From: Jidongwangia harbinensis
GTDB lineage: Bacteria > Actinomycetota > Actinomycetes > Mycobacteriales > Micromonosporaceae
Assembly (NCBI RefSeq): GCF_020216025.1
Contig: NZ_JAIWNC010000011.1
Span: 186,001 to 250,000 of the forward strand
Reading direction: 5' to 3'
Length of the DNA: 64,000 nucleotides
Shown in pieces: positions 1 to 8,035 of this stretch. The first letter of the stretch is position 1, and each line of letters opens with the position of its first letter. Below the pieces are notes generated by a model that saw only the letters and a program-made list of their open reading frames with translations, was not told the origin of the DNA and did not search any database. The position numbers were made by a program, and so were the translations under genes.

Positions 1-6
1 GCCGTC

Positions 7-447
7 TCAGCGGCGGGTGACCGGCCAGACCATGCGGACCTCGGTGCCGGCGCCGTCCGCCACCGGGCGCACCTGGAGGTCATCGACGAACCCGGCGAGC
101 AGTGCGAAGCCGACACCGGTGGTGAGCGCCTCGTCGGTCAGCGACTCGTCGGCCAGCTCGTCCGGCGGCAACTTGGCCAGGCCGATACTGGCGTCGATCG
201 GCGCGTGGTCGATGACCCGGACGGCATATGAGTCCGAATCAGACATTTCGACCGTGACCAGGTCGGGCAGGCCGTACTGGCGATGCAGGGCCACCGCCCG
301 GGTGCACGCCTCGCCGATGGCCAGCCGGACCTCGTCGAGCAGTTCCTCGGCGACCCCCGCCCGCCGAGCCACCGCCACGCCGACCAGCCGGGCGGTGCGT
401 ACGTGCACCGGCGCCGGGGAGAAGGACAGTCGGACCGTCGCCATCAC
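7..447 (-). CDS. Anti-sigma factor-like ATPase (BldG partner)
   Basis: A 146-residue HATPase_c_2 (SpoIIAB/RsbW-type) protein. It overlaps the end of bldG: GTG at 447 shares bases with the bldG TGA, and an in-frame ATG at 444 is an equally good start, so translation is coupled. In Streptomyces the gene after bldG (orf3) encodes an anti-sigma factor that binds BldG, and the same role is inferred here. The fold is recognisable from the segment EVRLAIGEACTRAV (about residues 39-52) and a glycine-bearing C-terminal part. The canonical ATP-binding residues look altered: the N-box Asn is Arg and the D-x-G-x-G box reads DHAP. Kinase activity is therefore uncertain. Confidence 0.85.
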   Translation of the reverse strand: MMATVRLSFSPAPVHVRTARLVGVAVARRAGVAEELLDEVRLAIGEACTRAVALHRQYGLPDLVTVEMSDSDSYAVRVIDHAPIDASIGLAKLPPDELADESLTDEALTTGVGFALLAGFVDDLQVRPVADGAGTEVRMVWPVTRR

Positions 448-812
448 GAAGTCGGACCGGAGCCGTCGCGATCGTCAGGCGTCGAGGTGGCCGCCTCGAC
501 CGAGGGGTAGATGGGGAAGACCTGGTCCAGCGCGGTGATCCGGAAGATCTTCAGCAGCGGTTCCTTCGAGCAGACCAGACCGAACGTGCCACTCGCGGCA
601 CGCAGCCGCTTGAGGGCACCGACCAGCACGCCGAGGCCGGTGGAGTCGAGAAACTCGACCCGACCGAGATCCACCACGACGTTGCGTGCGCCGGCGTCCA
701 CCAGCTCGACGAGGCGTTCGCGCAACCTCGGAGCGGTGTACACGTCGACCTCGCCACCGACCTCGAGCACGGTGTGCTCATCGACGGTGCGGGTCGCCAG
801 CGACAGCTCCAT
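444..812 (-). CDS. bldG: BldG, STAS-domain anti-anti-sigma factor
   Basis: A 122-residue STAS protein. It begins MELSLATRTV and carries the phosphoserine motif FLDSTGLGVLVG (about residues 55-66), in which the Ser is the conserved target of anti-sigma kinases. Sequence and context (small anti-sigma gene overlapping its 3' end, divergent DUF1998 helicase upstream) match BldG of Streptomyces, which controls morphological development and antibiotic production through partner switching. The ATG at 812 is preceded by a strong AGGAGG about 6 nt upstream. The last 15 residues are a polar, poorly conserved tail. Identification as BldG is confident; the target sigma factor is not in this window. Confidence 0.93.
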   Translation of the reverse strand: MELSLATRTVDEHTVLEVGGEVDVYTAPRLRERLVELVDAGARNVVVDLGRVEFLDSTGLGVLVGALKRLRAASGTFGLVCSKEPLLKIFRITALDQVFPIYPSVEAATSTPDDRDGSGPTS

Positions 813-945
813 CGTTCCTCCTCACCTCGGGGGCGGGCACGGCGTAGCCGATCTCCCCAGCGAATCTAACCACCGTCTGTCATCCCGCGACGCGTGGCAC
901 CCTCCCGTCCTACCCGTTTGAGGTTCGGGGCATTCCGGTGTCAGA
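813..945. promoter_or_regulatory. Divergent promoter region of bldG and helicase
   Basis: 133 bp between two divergent genes, so both promoters must lie here or just inside the genes. A TACCCGTTT stretch at 911-919 could be the -10 region of the helicase. No clear -35 or operator stands out. Confidence 0.35.
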
Positions 946-3345
946 GTGCAATGCGTGACGTCCACCGTGCCCTTGTCCTCGCTGGGGCCCGCTGAGCTGC
1001 TGCACCGGCTGCGCGCCCGCGGCACCGCGACGGCGGAGTCACCGATCACGCACGTCGAACGGGTACCGGCCCGGACCGGCCGCCCGGCACCGTGGCCGGA
1101 CTGGACGCCGCCGGCCCTGCGGTCGGCGCTGACGGACAACTGCGGGATCACCGCGCCCTGGGAACATCAGGCCGCCGCGGCCGAGCTGGCGCACGCCGGC
1201 ACGCACGTCGTGCTCGCCACCGGCACCGCGTCGGGCAAGTCCCTGGCGTACCAGTTGCCGGCCCTGACCCGGCTGCTGGACGACCCGCGGGCGACCGTGC
1301 TCTACCTCTCCCCGACCAAGGCGCTGGCCGCCGATCAGTTGCGCGCCGTCGCGCGCCTGGATCTGGAGGGGGTACGCCCGGCCACCTACGACGGCGACAC
1401 CCCGCGCGAGGAACGCGAGTGGATCCGGCAGCACTCGCGGTTCGTGCTGACCAACCCCGACATGCTGCACCACTCGCTGCTGCCCGGGCACGCCAGGTGG
1501 GGCGTGTTCCTGCGCCGCCTGGCGTACGTGGTGATCGACGAGTGCCACACCTATCGGGGCGTGTTCGGCTCGCACGTGGCCCACGTGCTGCGGCGGCTGC
1601 GCCGGCTCGCGGCCCAGTACGGCGGCAGCCCCGTCTTCGTGCTGGCGTCCGCGACCAGCGGCGACCCGGCCGACGCCGCCACCCGGCTGACCGGCGTGCC
1701 GGTGCGGGCGGTCACCGAGGACGCCTCGCCGCGCGGGGCGGTGACGTTCGCGCTGTGGGAACCGCCGCTGCTACCGCCCGAGCACGGATGGGAGCTGGGG
1801 CCGGGCGCGGCTGCGGTGCCGATGCCCCGGACCGAGGTGGAGCCGCCGCCGGTACGGCGGTCCGCGTTGCGGGAGACCGCCGATCTGCTCGCCGACGCGG
1901 TGTCGGCCGGCACCCGGACGCTGGCGTTCGTGCGGTCCCGGCGCGGCGCCGAGGTGGTCGCCACCATGACCCGCCGGGCGCTCGACGAGGCGGTGCCCGG
2001 CCTCGGTGACCGGGTGGCGGCGTACCGGGCCGGCTATCTCCGGGAGGACCGCCGGGCGATCGAGCGGGCCCTGCTCTCCGGCGAACTGCTGGCCCTGGCG
2101 TCGACCAACGCCCTCGAACTCGGCGTCGACCTGGTCGGCCTGGACGCGGTCCTCATCTGCGGCTATCCGGGTACCCGGGCGTCGCTCTGGCAACAGGCCG
2201 GGCGCGCCGGCCGGTCCGGCGGCGAGGCGCTGGCCGTGCTGGTGGCCCGGGACGATCCGCTGGACACGTACCTGGTGCATCATCCCGAGGCACTGTTCGG
2301 CCGCCCGGTGGAGGCGACCGTGCTGGACCCCACCAACCCGTACGTGCTGGGCCCGCAACTGTGCTGCGCCGCGTCCGAGGCGGCGCTGACCCCGGCGGAC
2401 CTGGCCCTGTTCGGCGGCACCCCGGCGGCCGAGGCGGTGCAGGCGCTGACCGAGGCGGGTGCGCTGCGGCGCCGGCCGTCCGGCTGGTACTGGACCCACC
2501 GCGGCCGGCCGGACGTGGATCTGCGCGGCACCGGAGGCGCACCGATCTCCGTGGTGGAGTCGTCCACCGGGCGGCTGCTCGGCACGGTCGATCCGGCGTC
2601 GTCGCACGCCATGCTGCACACCGGCGCCGTGTACCTGCACCAGGGCGTGACGTACCTGGTCGACGACCTCGATCTGGAGGACGCGATCGCGCTGGTGCAC
2701 GCGGAGGAACCGGACTGGTCCACGCACGCCCGGGACGTCACGAACCTGTCCGTGGTCGAGGTCCGCGAGTACGTCGACGCCGGCCCGGTCGGGCTGTTCC
2801 TCGGCGAGGTGGACGTGACCAACCAGGTGGTGTCGTACCAGCGCCGCCGCATCGGGTCCGGCGAGGTCATCGACACCAAGCCGCTCGACCTGCCGGTACG
2901 CGAGCTGCGTACGGTCGCGGTCTGGTTCACCGTCTCGCCCCGAGCGCTGGCGGCCGCCGGCGTGGAGCCGTCCGACATACCCGGCGCGCTGCACGCCGCG
3001 GAACACGCCGCGATCGGGTTGCTCCCGCTGATGGCCACGTGCGACCGCTGGGACATCGGCGGCCTGTCCACCGCGAACCATCCGGACACCGAGGCCCCCA
3101 CGGTCTTCGTCTACGACGGACACCCCGGCGGTGCCGGCTTCGCCGAGCGCGCGTACGGCACCGCGGCCGCGTGGCTGCGCGCCACCCGCGAGGCGATCGC
3201 ATCCTGTGGCTGCGAGAACGGCTGCCCGTCGTGCGTGCAGTCACCGAAGTGCGGGAACGGGAACAACCCGCTCGGCAAGGACGCCGCGGTCGTCGTCCTG
3301 GACGCGGTCCTGTCCAGCCTGGAGTCGAGCTCCGGTACCGGATAG
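946..3345 (+). CDS. DEAD/DEAH-box helicase with DUF1998 zinc module (MrfA/YprA family)
   Basis: A 799-residue superfamily 2 helicase. Walker A is ATGTASGKS (about residues 92-100), the Walker B box is DECH (about 196-199), and motif VI-like QQAGRAGRSG is near 417. The C-terminal DUF1998 module ends in a four-cysteine cluster (CGCENGCPSC ... KCGNGNN, about 756-779) that in MrfA-type helicases binds zinc. Members are DNA-repair 3'-5' helicases (B. subtilis MrfA, mycobacterial Rv3649), so a role in DNA lesion repair is likely. The start is GTG at 946 without a good ribosome site, and GTG at 955 is an alternative. The last 235 bp overlap the antisense 3' end of the Rv3654c-like gene. Confidence 0.9.
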   Translation: MQCVTSTVPLSSLGPAELLHRLRARGTATAESPITHVERVPARTGRPAPWPDWTPPALRSALTDNCGITAPWEHQAAAAELAHAGTHVVLATGTASGKSLAYQLPALTRLLDDPRATVLYLSPTKALAADQLRAVARLDLEGVRPATYDGDTPREEREWIRQHSRFVLTNPDMLHHSLLPGHARWGVFLRRLAYVVIDECHTYRGVFGSHVAHVLRRLRRLAAQYGGSPVFVLASATSGDPADAATRLTGVPVRAVTEDASPRGAVTFALWEPPLLPPEHGWELGPGAAAVPMPRTEVEPPPVRRSALRETADLLADAVSAGTRTLAFVRSRRGAEVVATMTRRALDEAVPGLGDRVAAYRAGYLREDRRAIERALLSGELLALASTNALELGVDLVGLDAVLICGYPGTRASLWQQAGRAGRSGGEALAVLVARDDPLDTYLVHHPEALFGRPVEATVLDPTNPYVLGPQLCCAASEAALTPADLALFGGTPAAEAVQALTEAGALRRRPSGWYWTHRGRPDVDLRGTGGAPISVVESSTGRLLGTVDPASSHAMLHTGAVYLHQGVTYLVDDLDLEDAIALVHAEEPDWSTHARDVTNLSVVEVREYVDAGPVGLFLGEVDVTNQVVSYQRRRIGSGEVIDTKPLDLPVRELRTVAVWFTVSPRALAAAGVEPSDIPGALHAAEHAAIGLLPLMATCDRWDIGGLSTANHPDTEAPTVFVYDGHPGGAGFAERAYGTAAAWLRATREAIASCGCENGCPSCVQSPKCGNGNNPLGKDAAVVVLDAVLSSLESSSGTG

Positions 3346-3725
3346 ACCGGCCCGGCCCGGGCCACCGCGACAGCGAACCGGGTCACCCTCGGCAGCGGCG
3401 TGGTCGCCACCCGGACCTGCACGACGATCTCCAGCCCGTCCACAGTGCATCGGGCCAGACGGCCGGCGTTCGCGGCGACGTACCGGGACGCCGCCGCGCA
3501 GGCCGCCGCCGGGCCCTCGACCGCGCGCGCCGCCCCGGCGAGCGCACCGAGGTCGGCCGCGGTCCGGGCCTGGTGCCGCCCGACCCGCGCGGCGCCGACG
3601 GCCGCGCCGGCCAGGCCCGCGCAGACCAGCACGAGACCGACCGCCAGCACCAGCACGGACGCCGCTCCACGGTCGCCGCGCCCCCTGTCCGGCGCCGCCC
3701 GGCAGTTCTTTCCGGGCCCGGTCAC
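3111..3725 (-). CDS. Rv3654c-family TadE-like pseudopilin (last gene of tad operon)
   Basis: A 204-residue reading frame starting at GTG 3725, overlapping the preceding TadE gene by GTGA. The first 120 residues look like the Rv3654c family: a short charged leader, then DRGAASVLVLAVGLVLVCAG, a single membrane segment directly after a Gly like that at prepilin peptidase sites, then an Ala-rich helix. The pseudopilin Glu at +5 is absent. From about residue 130 the protein is unlike the family and is encoded opposite the helicase 3' end, so the natural C-terminus is unusual. It probably helps assemble or cap the Flp pilus. Good for the N-terminal part; the tail needs protein-level support. Confidence 0.7.
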   Translation of the reverse strand: MTGPGKNCRAAPDRGRGDRGAASVLVLAVGLVLVCAGLAGAAVGAARVGRHQARTAADLGALAGAARAVEGPAAACAAASRYVAANAGRLARCTVDGLEIVVQVRVATTPLPRVTRFAVAVARAGPVYPVPELDSRLDRTASRTTTAASLPSGLFPFPHFGDCTHDGQPFSQPQDAIASRVARSHAAAVPYARSAKPAPPGCPS

Positions 3726-4126
3726 GGCGCTACTCCGGTGGCGGACGGCTCGCGGGCCGCCACCGCACGGCCCTCCACCGTGAACACCGGAAGGTCGCCG
3801 CTGAGCACCCGGATCCGGCAACGCACCACCACCGTCACCGATTCCGGATCCAGCCGGACCGCGACGTCGGCGCCGGGCGGCGCGATCCGGCCGGCCGCCG
3901 CGGCACCGGAATCGTCGCGCGCCGCGGCCAGCGCACCGTCCCGGGCGGCGTCCACGCACTGCGCCTTCGTGGCCACCGCGCCGACCGCGGTGAGCCCGGC
4001 GAGCAGAAGGAGCATGAGCGCCGGCAGCCCGGCCGCAAGCTCGGCGGTGAACGATCCCCGCTCCCCGCCCACGTTCCCGGCCCGGCCGGTGCGGTGCTCG
4101 CGCCCGGGCCACCGGCCGCCGGTCAC
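3722..4126 (-). CDS. TadE-like minor pilin
   Basis: A 134-residue TadE-family pseudopilin (Rv3655c-like). After a basic leader comes a prepilin-like site, ERG followed by SFTAELAAG, where the mature +5 residue is the Glu typical of type IV pilins, and then a long hydrophobic helix (LPALMLLLLAGLTAVGAV). The conserved Cys of TadE (AQCVDAARDGA) follows. GTG at 4126 overlaps the stop of the Flp pilin gene by four bases, and its own stop overlaps the next start the same way. Predicted to be inserted in the membrane, processed by a TadV-like peptidase not seen here, and needed for pilus biogenesis. Confidence 0.85.
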   Translation of the reverse strand: MTGGRWPGREHRTGRAGNVGGERGSFTAELAAGLPALMLLLLAGLTAVGAVATKAQCVDAARDGALAAARDDSGAAAAGRIAPPGADVAVRLDPESVTVVVRCRIRVLSGDLPVFTVEGRAVAAREPSATGVAP

Positions 4127-4308
4127 TTCAGCGCCCGCCCGATGATCGCGGTCAACGCCGTCTGCACCGTGCCGCTGGTGAGGACCTTCAGCAACAGCCC
4201 GGCGAACGCGACGGCCGCGAGCGTGCCGACCGCGTACTCGGCGGTGTTCATCCCGGCCTCGGCGGCCTCACCGCGGAGCCGATCGAACCTGGTCTTGAGT
4301 CTGCGCAC
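4123..4308 (-). CDS. Flp-type pilin (DUF4244)
   Basis: A 61-residue DUF4244 protein (Rv3656c-like), the probable major pilin. It has a basic leader (MRRLKTRFDRLRGEAAEAG) and then MNTAEY. In the inferred mature form Glu-5 and Tyr-6 match the Flp pilin signature, followed by a hydrophobic helix of about 20 residues that forms the pilus core and a short tail. The next upstream gene (tadC) ends at 4333, leaving a 24-bp gap with a GGAGAT ribosome site. A separate ribosome site fits a product needed in larger amounts than the assembly proteins. Confidence 0.85.
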   Translation of the reverse strand: MRRLKTRFDRLRGEAAEAGMNTAEYAVGTLAAVAFAGLLLKVLTSGTVQTALTAIIGRALK

Positions 4309-4332
4309 GTGGATCTCCTTACTGGTGGGTGT

Positions 4333-5103
4333 TCAGAGCACGTCACCGAGCACGGCGACGACCACCGGCACGAGGCCGGCGAGCACGAAGGCGGGCAGGA
4401 AACACAGCCCGAGCGGCAGCACGATGAGGACACCGGCCCGGCGCGCGGCGGCCTCGGCGGCAACGCCCCGGTCCGCACGCAGGTCGTCGGCGAGCCGGGT
4501 GAGCGCGCCGGCCAGCGCACCTCCGCTGGCGCTGGACCGCGCCGCCGCGGCGGCCACCCGCTCGGCACCGGCCACGTCGGACAGATGGGCCCAGGCCTCC
4601 GGCGGACCGGCGCCGAGCCGCAGGGAGCGGGAGGTCCGCGCCAGCCGCTCCCCCAGCGGCCCGCCCAGGGCGTCGGCCACCGCGGCGGCGGCACGGTCGA
4701 CCGGGGCGCCGGCGGTGAGCGCCGCGGCGAGCAGGTCGGCGCAGAGCGGCAGATCGTCGACGGCCCGCTGCCGGGCCCGGCGGACGGCGGCCGGCTCCCG
4801 GCCACGGAGGAAACGGTGCACGCCGACGCCGACGGCCACACCGACGGGTACGGCCCACCACTGCCCGATGAACGCGACGGCCCCTAGTCCGGCGGCCACC
4901 GCGATCAGCGGCCGGGATACTTGCTCCAGACGAGCCGGATCACCGTCTCCGTCTTCGTCTCCGCCGTTCGTCGGCGGCCGACCCGGTTCGGCGGGGCGGG
5001 GCCGTGGGGTGAGACCGGCGAGCCGGCGCCCCGGCCGCCGGCGGCGGAGCAGCAGCAGCGTGGCCAGCCCTCCGATCGTCATGCATAGCAGCAGCGCGGT
5101 CAT
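4333..5103 (-). CDS. tadC: TadC-like type II/IV secretion F protein
   Basis: A 256-residue T2SSF-domain membrane protein (Rv3657c-like). The N-terminal helix (TALLLCMTIGGLATLLLL), a second helix pair (LIAVAAGLGAVAFIGQWWAVPVGVAV) and the C-terminal helix pair (VLIVLPLGLCFLPAFV, LVPVVVAVLG) flank the cytoplasmic T2SSF four-helix domain (about residues 120-215). With TadB it forms the inner-membrane platform that couples the TadA motor to pilin polymerisation. ATG at 5103 overlaps the stop of the small gene upstream (ATGA), so the two are translationally coupled. Confidence 0.85.
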   Translation of the reverse strand: MTALLLCMTIGGLATLLLLRRRRPGRRLAGLTPRPRPAEPGRPPTNGGDEDGDGDPARLEQVSRPLIAVAAGLGAVAFIGQWWAVPVGVAVGVGVHRFLRGREPAAVRRARQRAVDDLPLCADLLAAALTAGAPVDRAAAAVADALGGPLGERLARTSRSLRLGAGPPEAWAHLSDVAGAERVAAAAARSSASGGALAGALTRLADDLRADRGVAAEAAARRAGVLIVLPLGLCFLPAFVLAGLVPVVVAVLGDVL

Positions 5104-5468
5104 GGCTCACCTGCTACGACCGTCGCGCCCGAACCGACCGGCGCGCCCGGAACGGCCAGCGCTCCCGGAACGGCCAGCGCTCCCGGAACGGCCAACGCGC
5201 CGCCGGAACCGGCCAACGCCCCCGAACCCGCCAACGCGGCGCCCGAACCGGCCAGCGGCCTCGAACCGGCCTCCGCGTCTGAGCCGGCCAGGTCTGAGCC
5301 GGCCAGTAGCGACCCAGGGTCGGCCGGGGCGGGGATCGTGCAGGGCAGCGCCGGTGCGGCGGGAGCGTTGAGGCGGATGAGGACGGCGGCGCAGCAGGCG
5401 CGGAACGGAACCGCGACCGGACCGCCGCTGCACAACACCTGTGCGGCGCCGCAGATGTCGTCCGTCAT
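5100..5468 (-). CDS. Unknown Ala/Gly-repeat protein inserted between tadB and tadC
   Basis: A 122-residue frame joined by ATGA overlaps to tadB (ATG at 5468 in the tadB stop) and to tadC (its TGA in the tadC start). That junction pattern is the main evidence that it is translated. The N-terminal 45 residues are Cys-rich (CGAAQVLCSGG, FRACCAAVL, ALPC); the rest is low-complexity repeats of LAGSG and GALAVP type with matching DNA repeats at about 5130-5260. I recognise no domain, and it has no convincing membrane segment. It could be a pilus-associated accessory protein, or a spacer ORF keeping the reading chain between tadB and tadC intact. Confidence 0.55.
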   Translation of the reverse strand: MTDDICGAAQVLCSGGPVAVPFRACCAAVLIRLNAPAAPALPCTIPAPADPGSLLAGSDLAGSDAEAGSRPLAGSGAALAGSGALAGSGGALAVPGALAVPGALAVPGAPVGSGATVVAGEP

Positions 5469-6385
5469 CGGGTGGGCCCCACGAGCCGATCGGCCCAGAG
5501 TAGGCCGGCGCACTGTAGGAGTACCGCACCGATCGCGCAGGCAGCGCCCGGACCGGTGTGCAGCAGCACGGCCAGCGGGTCCACCCCGATCCCATAGCCG
5601 AGCGCGATGCCGCCCAACGGCAGGGCGGCCAGCAGCAACGCCGTCGCCTGCGCGCCCGCCGACTGTGCCGCGGCCGACGCCATCGCCCGGTCCGCGGCCC
5701 GCGCGTCGGCTTCTAGCCGCTCCACCAGGTCGGCGGCGGGTGCGCCGGTGCGCTCGGCCAGGCGCCAGATGGCGGCGGTCAGTCCGGCAATGCGCCGGTC
5801 GGGTGGACATGGACCGGCTCCCGCAGCGGCACCTTCGGGCAGTCTGCCGGCCCGAGAACCGGCGGACGGCCACCCGACGCGGAGACCGGCCGGCAACAGG
5901 GCAGCCCCGAGATCAGCCGGCGACAGGGCGGCCCCGGGATCAGCCGGTGACAGGGCGGCCCCGAGACTGGCCGCTGGAAGGGCAGCTCCGAGGTCGGCTG
6001 GTGGCAGGCCGGCCCGGAGGTCGGCGGCCAGCGCGCACAGGTCGTCGAGGCTGCGGGAGCGAGCGGACGCGGCCCGGCGCCGGGCGGCCCGGCGCAGCAC
6101 CGCCCGTGCCGCGAGGGCCGCGTAGACGCCGCCGAGGACCGCTGCCACCGGCCCGCCTACGAGAAGGGCGAGTGACGCGGCCGCACTGGCCACGCCGCCG
6201 ACGAGACGGCGGGGCTGCCGGCGGCCGAGATCGGCGGTCCACGCCCGGAGTGCGGTCAGATCGACGGGCATTCGGCGTGGCCGCCCTCCGCGCAGCCGGT
6301 GGCGGGCCAGGTTCATCGGCCATACGGCGGCCGCCCCGGCGGCCAGCAGCAGGCCGAACGCGATCGTCCACCACGTCGTGGTCAC
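5465..6385 (-). CDS. tadB: TadB-like type II/IV secretion F protein
   Basis: A 306-residue inner-membrane platform protein (Rv3658c-like). An N-terminal helix (WWTIAFGLLLAAGAAAVWP), a paired helix near residues 60-95, the T2SSF domain with RIAGLTAAIWRLAERTGAPAADLVERL (about 200-225), and two C-terminal helices are visible. Between about residues 122 and 165 lies a four-unit nine-residue repeat (PADLGAALS type) that is not part of the family fold. The ATG at 6385 overlaps the tadA stop. Works with TadC and the TadA ATPase in Flp pilus assembly. Confidence 0.83.
   Translation of the reverse strand: MTTTWWTIAFGLLLAAGAAAVWPMNLARHRLRGGRPRRMPVDLTALRAWTADLGRRQPRRLVGGVASAAASLALLVGGPVAAVLGGVYAALAARAVLRRAARRRAASARSRSLDDLCALAADLRAGLPPADLGAALPAASLGAALSPADPGAALSPADLGAALLPAGLRVGWPSAGSRAGRLPEGAAAGAGPCPPDRRIAGLTAAIWRLAERTGAPAADLVERLEADARAADRAMASAAAQSAGAQATALLLAALPLGGIALGYGIGVDPLAVLLHTGPGAACAIGAVLLQCAGLLWADRLVGPTR
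5893..6015 (-). repeat. 27-bp in-frame minisatellite within tadB
   Basis: About four imperfect 27-bp units, each encoding nine residues of the form PADLGAALS. The units remain in frame, so length changes would only shorten or lengthen a cytoplasmic loop of TadB. Confidence 0.7.
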
Positions 6386-8028
6386 GACTGTGTCCCGGTC
6401 TGCGTCACGGACGGGCGGTCGGCCCAGACGAACCCGCCACGGCGACGGGGCCGCGCCGGCCAGGTCAGGGAGGACCGGGCTTGCGGAGCCGGCGCAGCCG
6501 AAGACGGCTCAAGCGAAGACGGCGCAGCCGGAGACGACGCAAACGAAGACGGCACGACCGCAGACGGCGCAAGCGAAGACGACACGACCGCAGACGGCGC
6601 AAGCGAAGACCGGGCCGGTCTCTGTCGGGCATCGGTCTCAGGTTCGCGAGCCACCCGCGGAATGCGGACCGGCGCGCCGCCGCCTGGCGGCCCTGCCAGG
6701 CCCGCACCGGACGAGGCCGGCCCGGAGGAGGCGGGTGCCGAGCGCAGAATCGGCGGCACCGGGACGCCCCGGGCGGTCAGCAGACGGGCCAGCGCCTCCG
6801 CGGCCGGCCCGGGCCCGCGGTCCCGCCGCCAGGCCGGCACCACGGTGACCAGGCGGTCGTGGCCCGCGGGCAGCAGCAGGCCCACCGAGTCCAGCCGCCG
6901 GCCCTGGCCGGTGCGGCGTACGTGCAGCACCACCTGCAACGCCGCCAGGACCTGTGCGTGCAGCGCCGCCCGCGGCAGCCCGCCCAGCAGGCCGAGCGCT
7001 TCGAGCCGGGCCGGTACGTCGGCCGGCGCGTTCGCGTGCAGGGTGCCGGCGCCGCCGTCGTGGCCGGTGTTCAACGCGCCGAGCAGGTCGACCACCTCCG
7101 CACCCCGGCACTCGCCGACGACCAGGCGGTCGGGCCGCATCCGTAGCGCCTGCCGGACCAGATCGGTGAGCCCGACCGCGCCCGCGCCCTCGACGTTGGC
7201 GGTGCGGGCCTGCAACGCCACCACGTGCGGATGGGTGGGCCGGAGTTCGGCGGCGTCCTCGACCAGGACGATCCGCTCGGTCGCCGGGACCAGGCCGAGC
7301 AGCGTGCCGAGCAGGGTGGTCTTGCCGCTGCCAGTGCCGCCGGTCACCAGGTACGCCAGGCGCGCGGCGACCACCGCGGACAGCACCGGCGCCACGTCCG
7401 GCGGCACGGTGCCGTGGCGGACCAGGTCGTCCAGCCGGAACGGGCGCTGCCGGAACGTGCGCAGGGACAGGTACGGGCCGGTGGTGGCCACCGGCGGCAG
7501 GACGGCGTGCAGCCTGGTCCCGTCGGGGAGGCGGGCGTCGGCGTACGGCTGGCCGTCGTCGAGCCGTCGCCCGCAGGCGGCGGCCAGTCGCTGGGCGAGG
7601 CGGCGTACCTCGTCGGGGTGGGCGATCCCGACCTCCGCGCGCTGCAGGCCGCAGCCCCGGTCCACCCACACCTGCACGCCGTTGACCAGGACGTCGGTGA
7701 CCGCGGGGTCGGCCAGCAGCGGCGCCAGCGGCCCGGCTCCGACGAGATCCTGGTGTACCCGGTCGGCGATCCGCAGCACCGTCGTGTCGCCCAGCACCGC
7801 GGCACCGGGTTCCCGCCGCACCGCCGCGACGACCGCCGCGGGGCTGGCCGGTACGCCGTCGGCGGCGAACTGCTGCCGCACCCGCGCGGTCACGCCGGAC
7901 GGGGCGAACCCGTCGGCGGCGGACCGGGCCGGACGGGCGATCATGCCGGACGGGCCGACCCCCTCGGCGGACCGGGCCGGACCGGCGATCATGCCGGACG
8001 GGGCGGACCGGGTCGAACGGGCGATCAT
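6382..8028 (-). CDS. tadA: TadA/CpaF-type pilus assembly ATPase
   Basis: A 548-residue secretion ATPase (Rv3659c-like). The core (about residues 50-410) contains the N-terminal domain with TDVLVNG, Walker A GGTGSGKTT (about 228-236), the Asp box VLVEDAAEL, Walker B-like RPDRLVVGECRG and the His box GTLHAN. It hydrolyses ATP to drive TadB/TadC-dependent pilin polymerisation. Both ends are odd. The N-terminus is a three- to four-unit repeat (SAPSGMIA.PARSA type) carrying several in-frame ATGs, so the true start is ambiguous. The last 110 residues are a Ser/Pro/Ala repeat (SSLAPSAVV units). ATG at 8028 overlaps the stop of a 20-codon ORF. Confidence 0.9.
   Translation of the reverse strand: MIARSTRSAPSGMIAGPARSAEGVGPSGMIARPARSAADGFAPSGVTARVRQQFAADGVPASPAAVVAAVRREPGAAVLGDTTVLRIADRVHQDLVGAGPLAPLLADPAVTDVLVNGVQVWVDRGCGLQRAEVGIAHPDEVRRLAQRLAAACGRRLDDGQPYADARLPDGTRLHAVLPPVATTGPYLSLRTFRQRPFRLDDLVRHGTVPPDVAPVLSAVVAARLAYLVTGGTGSGKTTLLGTLLGLVPATERIVLVEDAAELRPTHPHVVALQARTANVEGAGAVGLTDLVRQALRMRPDRLVVGECRGAEVVDLLGALNTGHDGGAGTLHANAPADVPARLEALGLLGGLPRAALHAQVLAALQVVLHVRRTGQGRRLDSVGLLLPAGHDRLVTVVPAWRRDRGPGPAAEALARLLTARGVPVPPILRSAPASSGPASSGAGLAGPPGGGAPVRIPRVAREPETDARQRPARSSLAPSAVVSSSLAPSAVVPSSFASSPAAPSSLEPSSAAPAPQARSSLTWPARPRRRGGFVWADRPSVTQTGTQS
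6485..6612 (-). repeat. Ser/Ala/Pro-coding repeats at the tadA 3' end
   Basis: Degenerate in-frame units of roughly 30 bp (and 15-bp half units) encoding SSLAPSAVV-like segments of the TadA C-terminal tail. They are not part of the ATPase fold. Confidence 0.65.
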
Positions 8029-8035
8029 GCCGGTG
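7925..8035 (-). repeat. Repeats at the tadA 5' end with in-frame ATGs
   Basis: Three recognisable units of about 42-48 bp share the core GCGATCATGCCGGACGGG (degenerate in the first) and encode SG-MIA-x-PARSA. Each unit brings an in-frame ATG, so several start points are possible for TadA. Confidence 0.65.
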
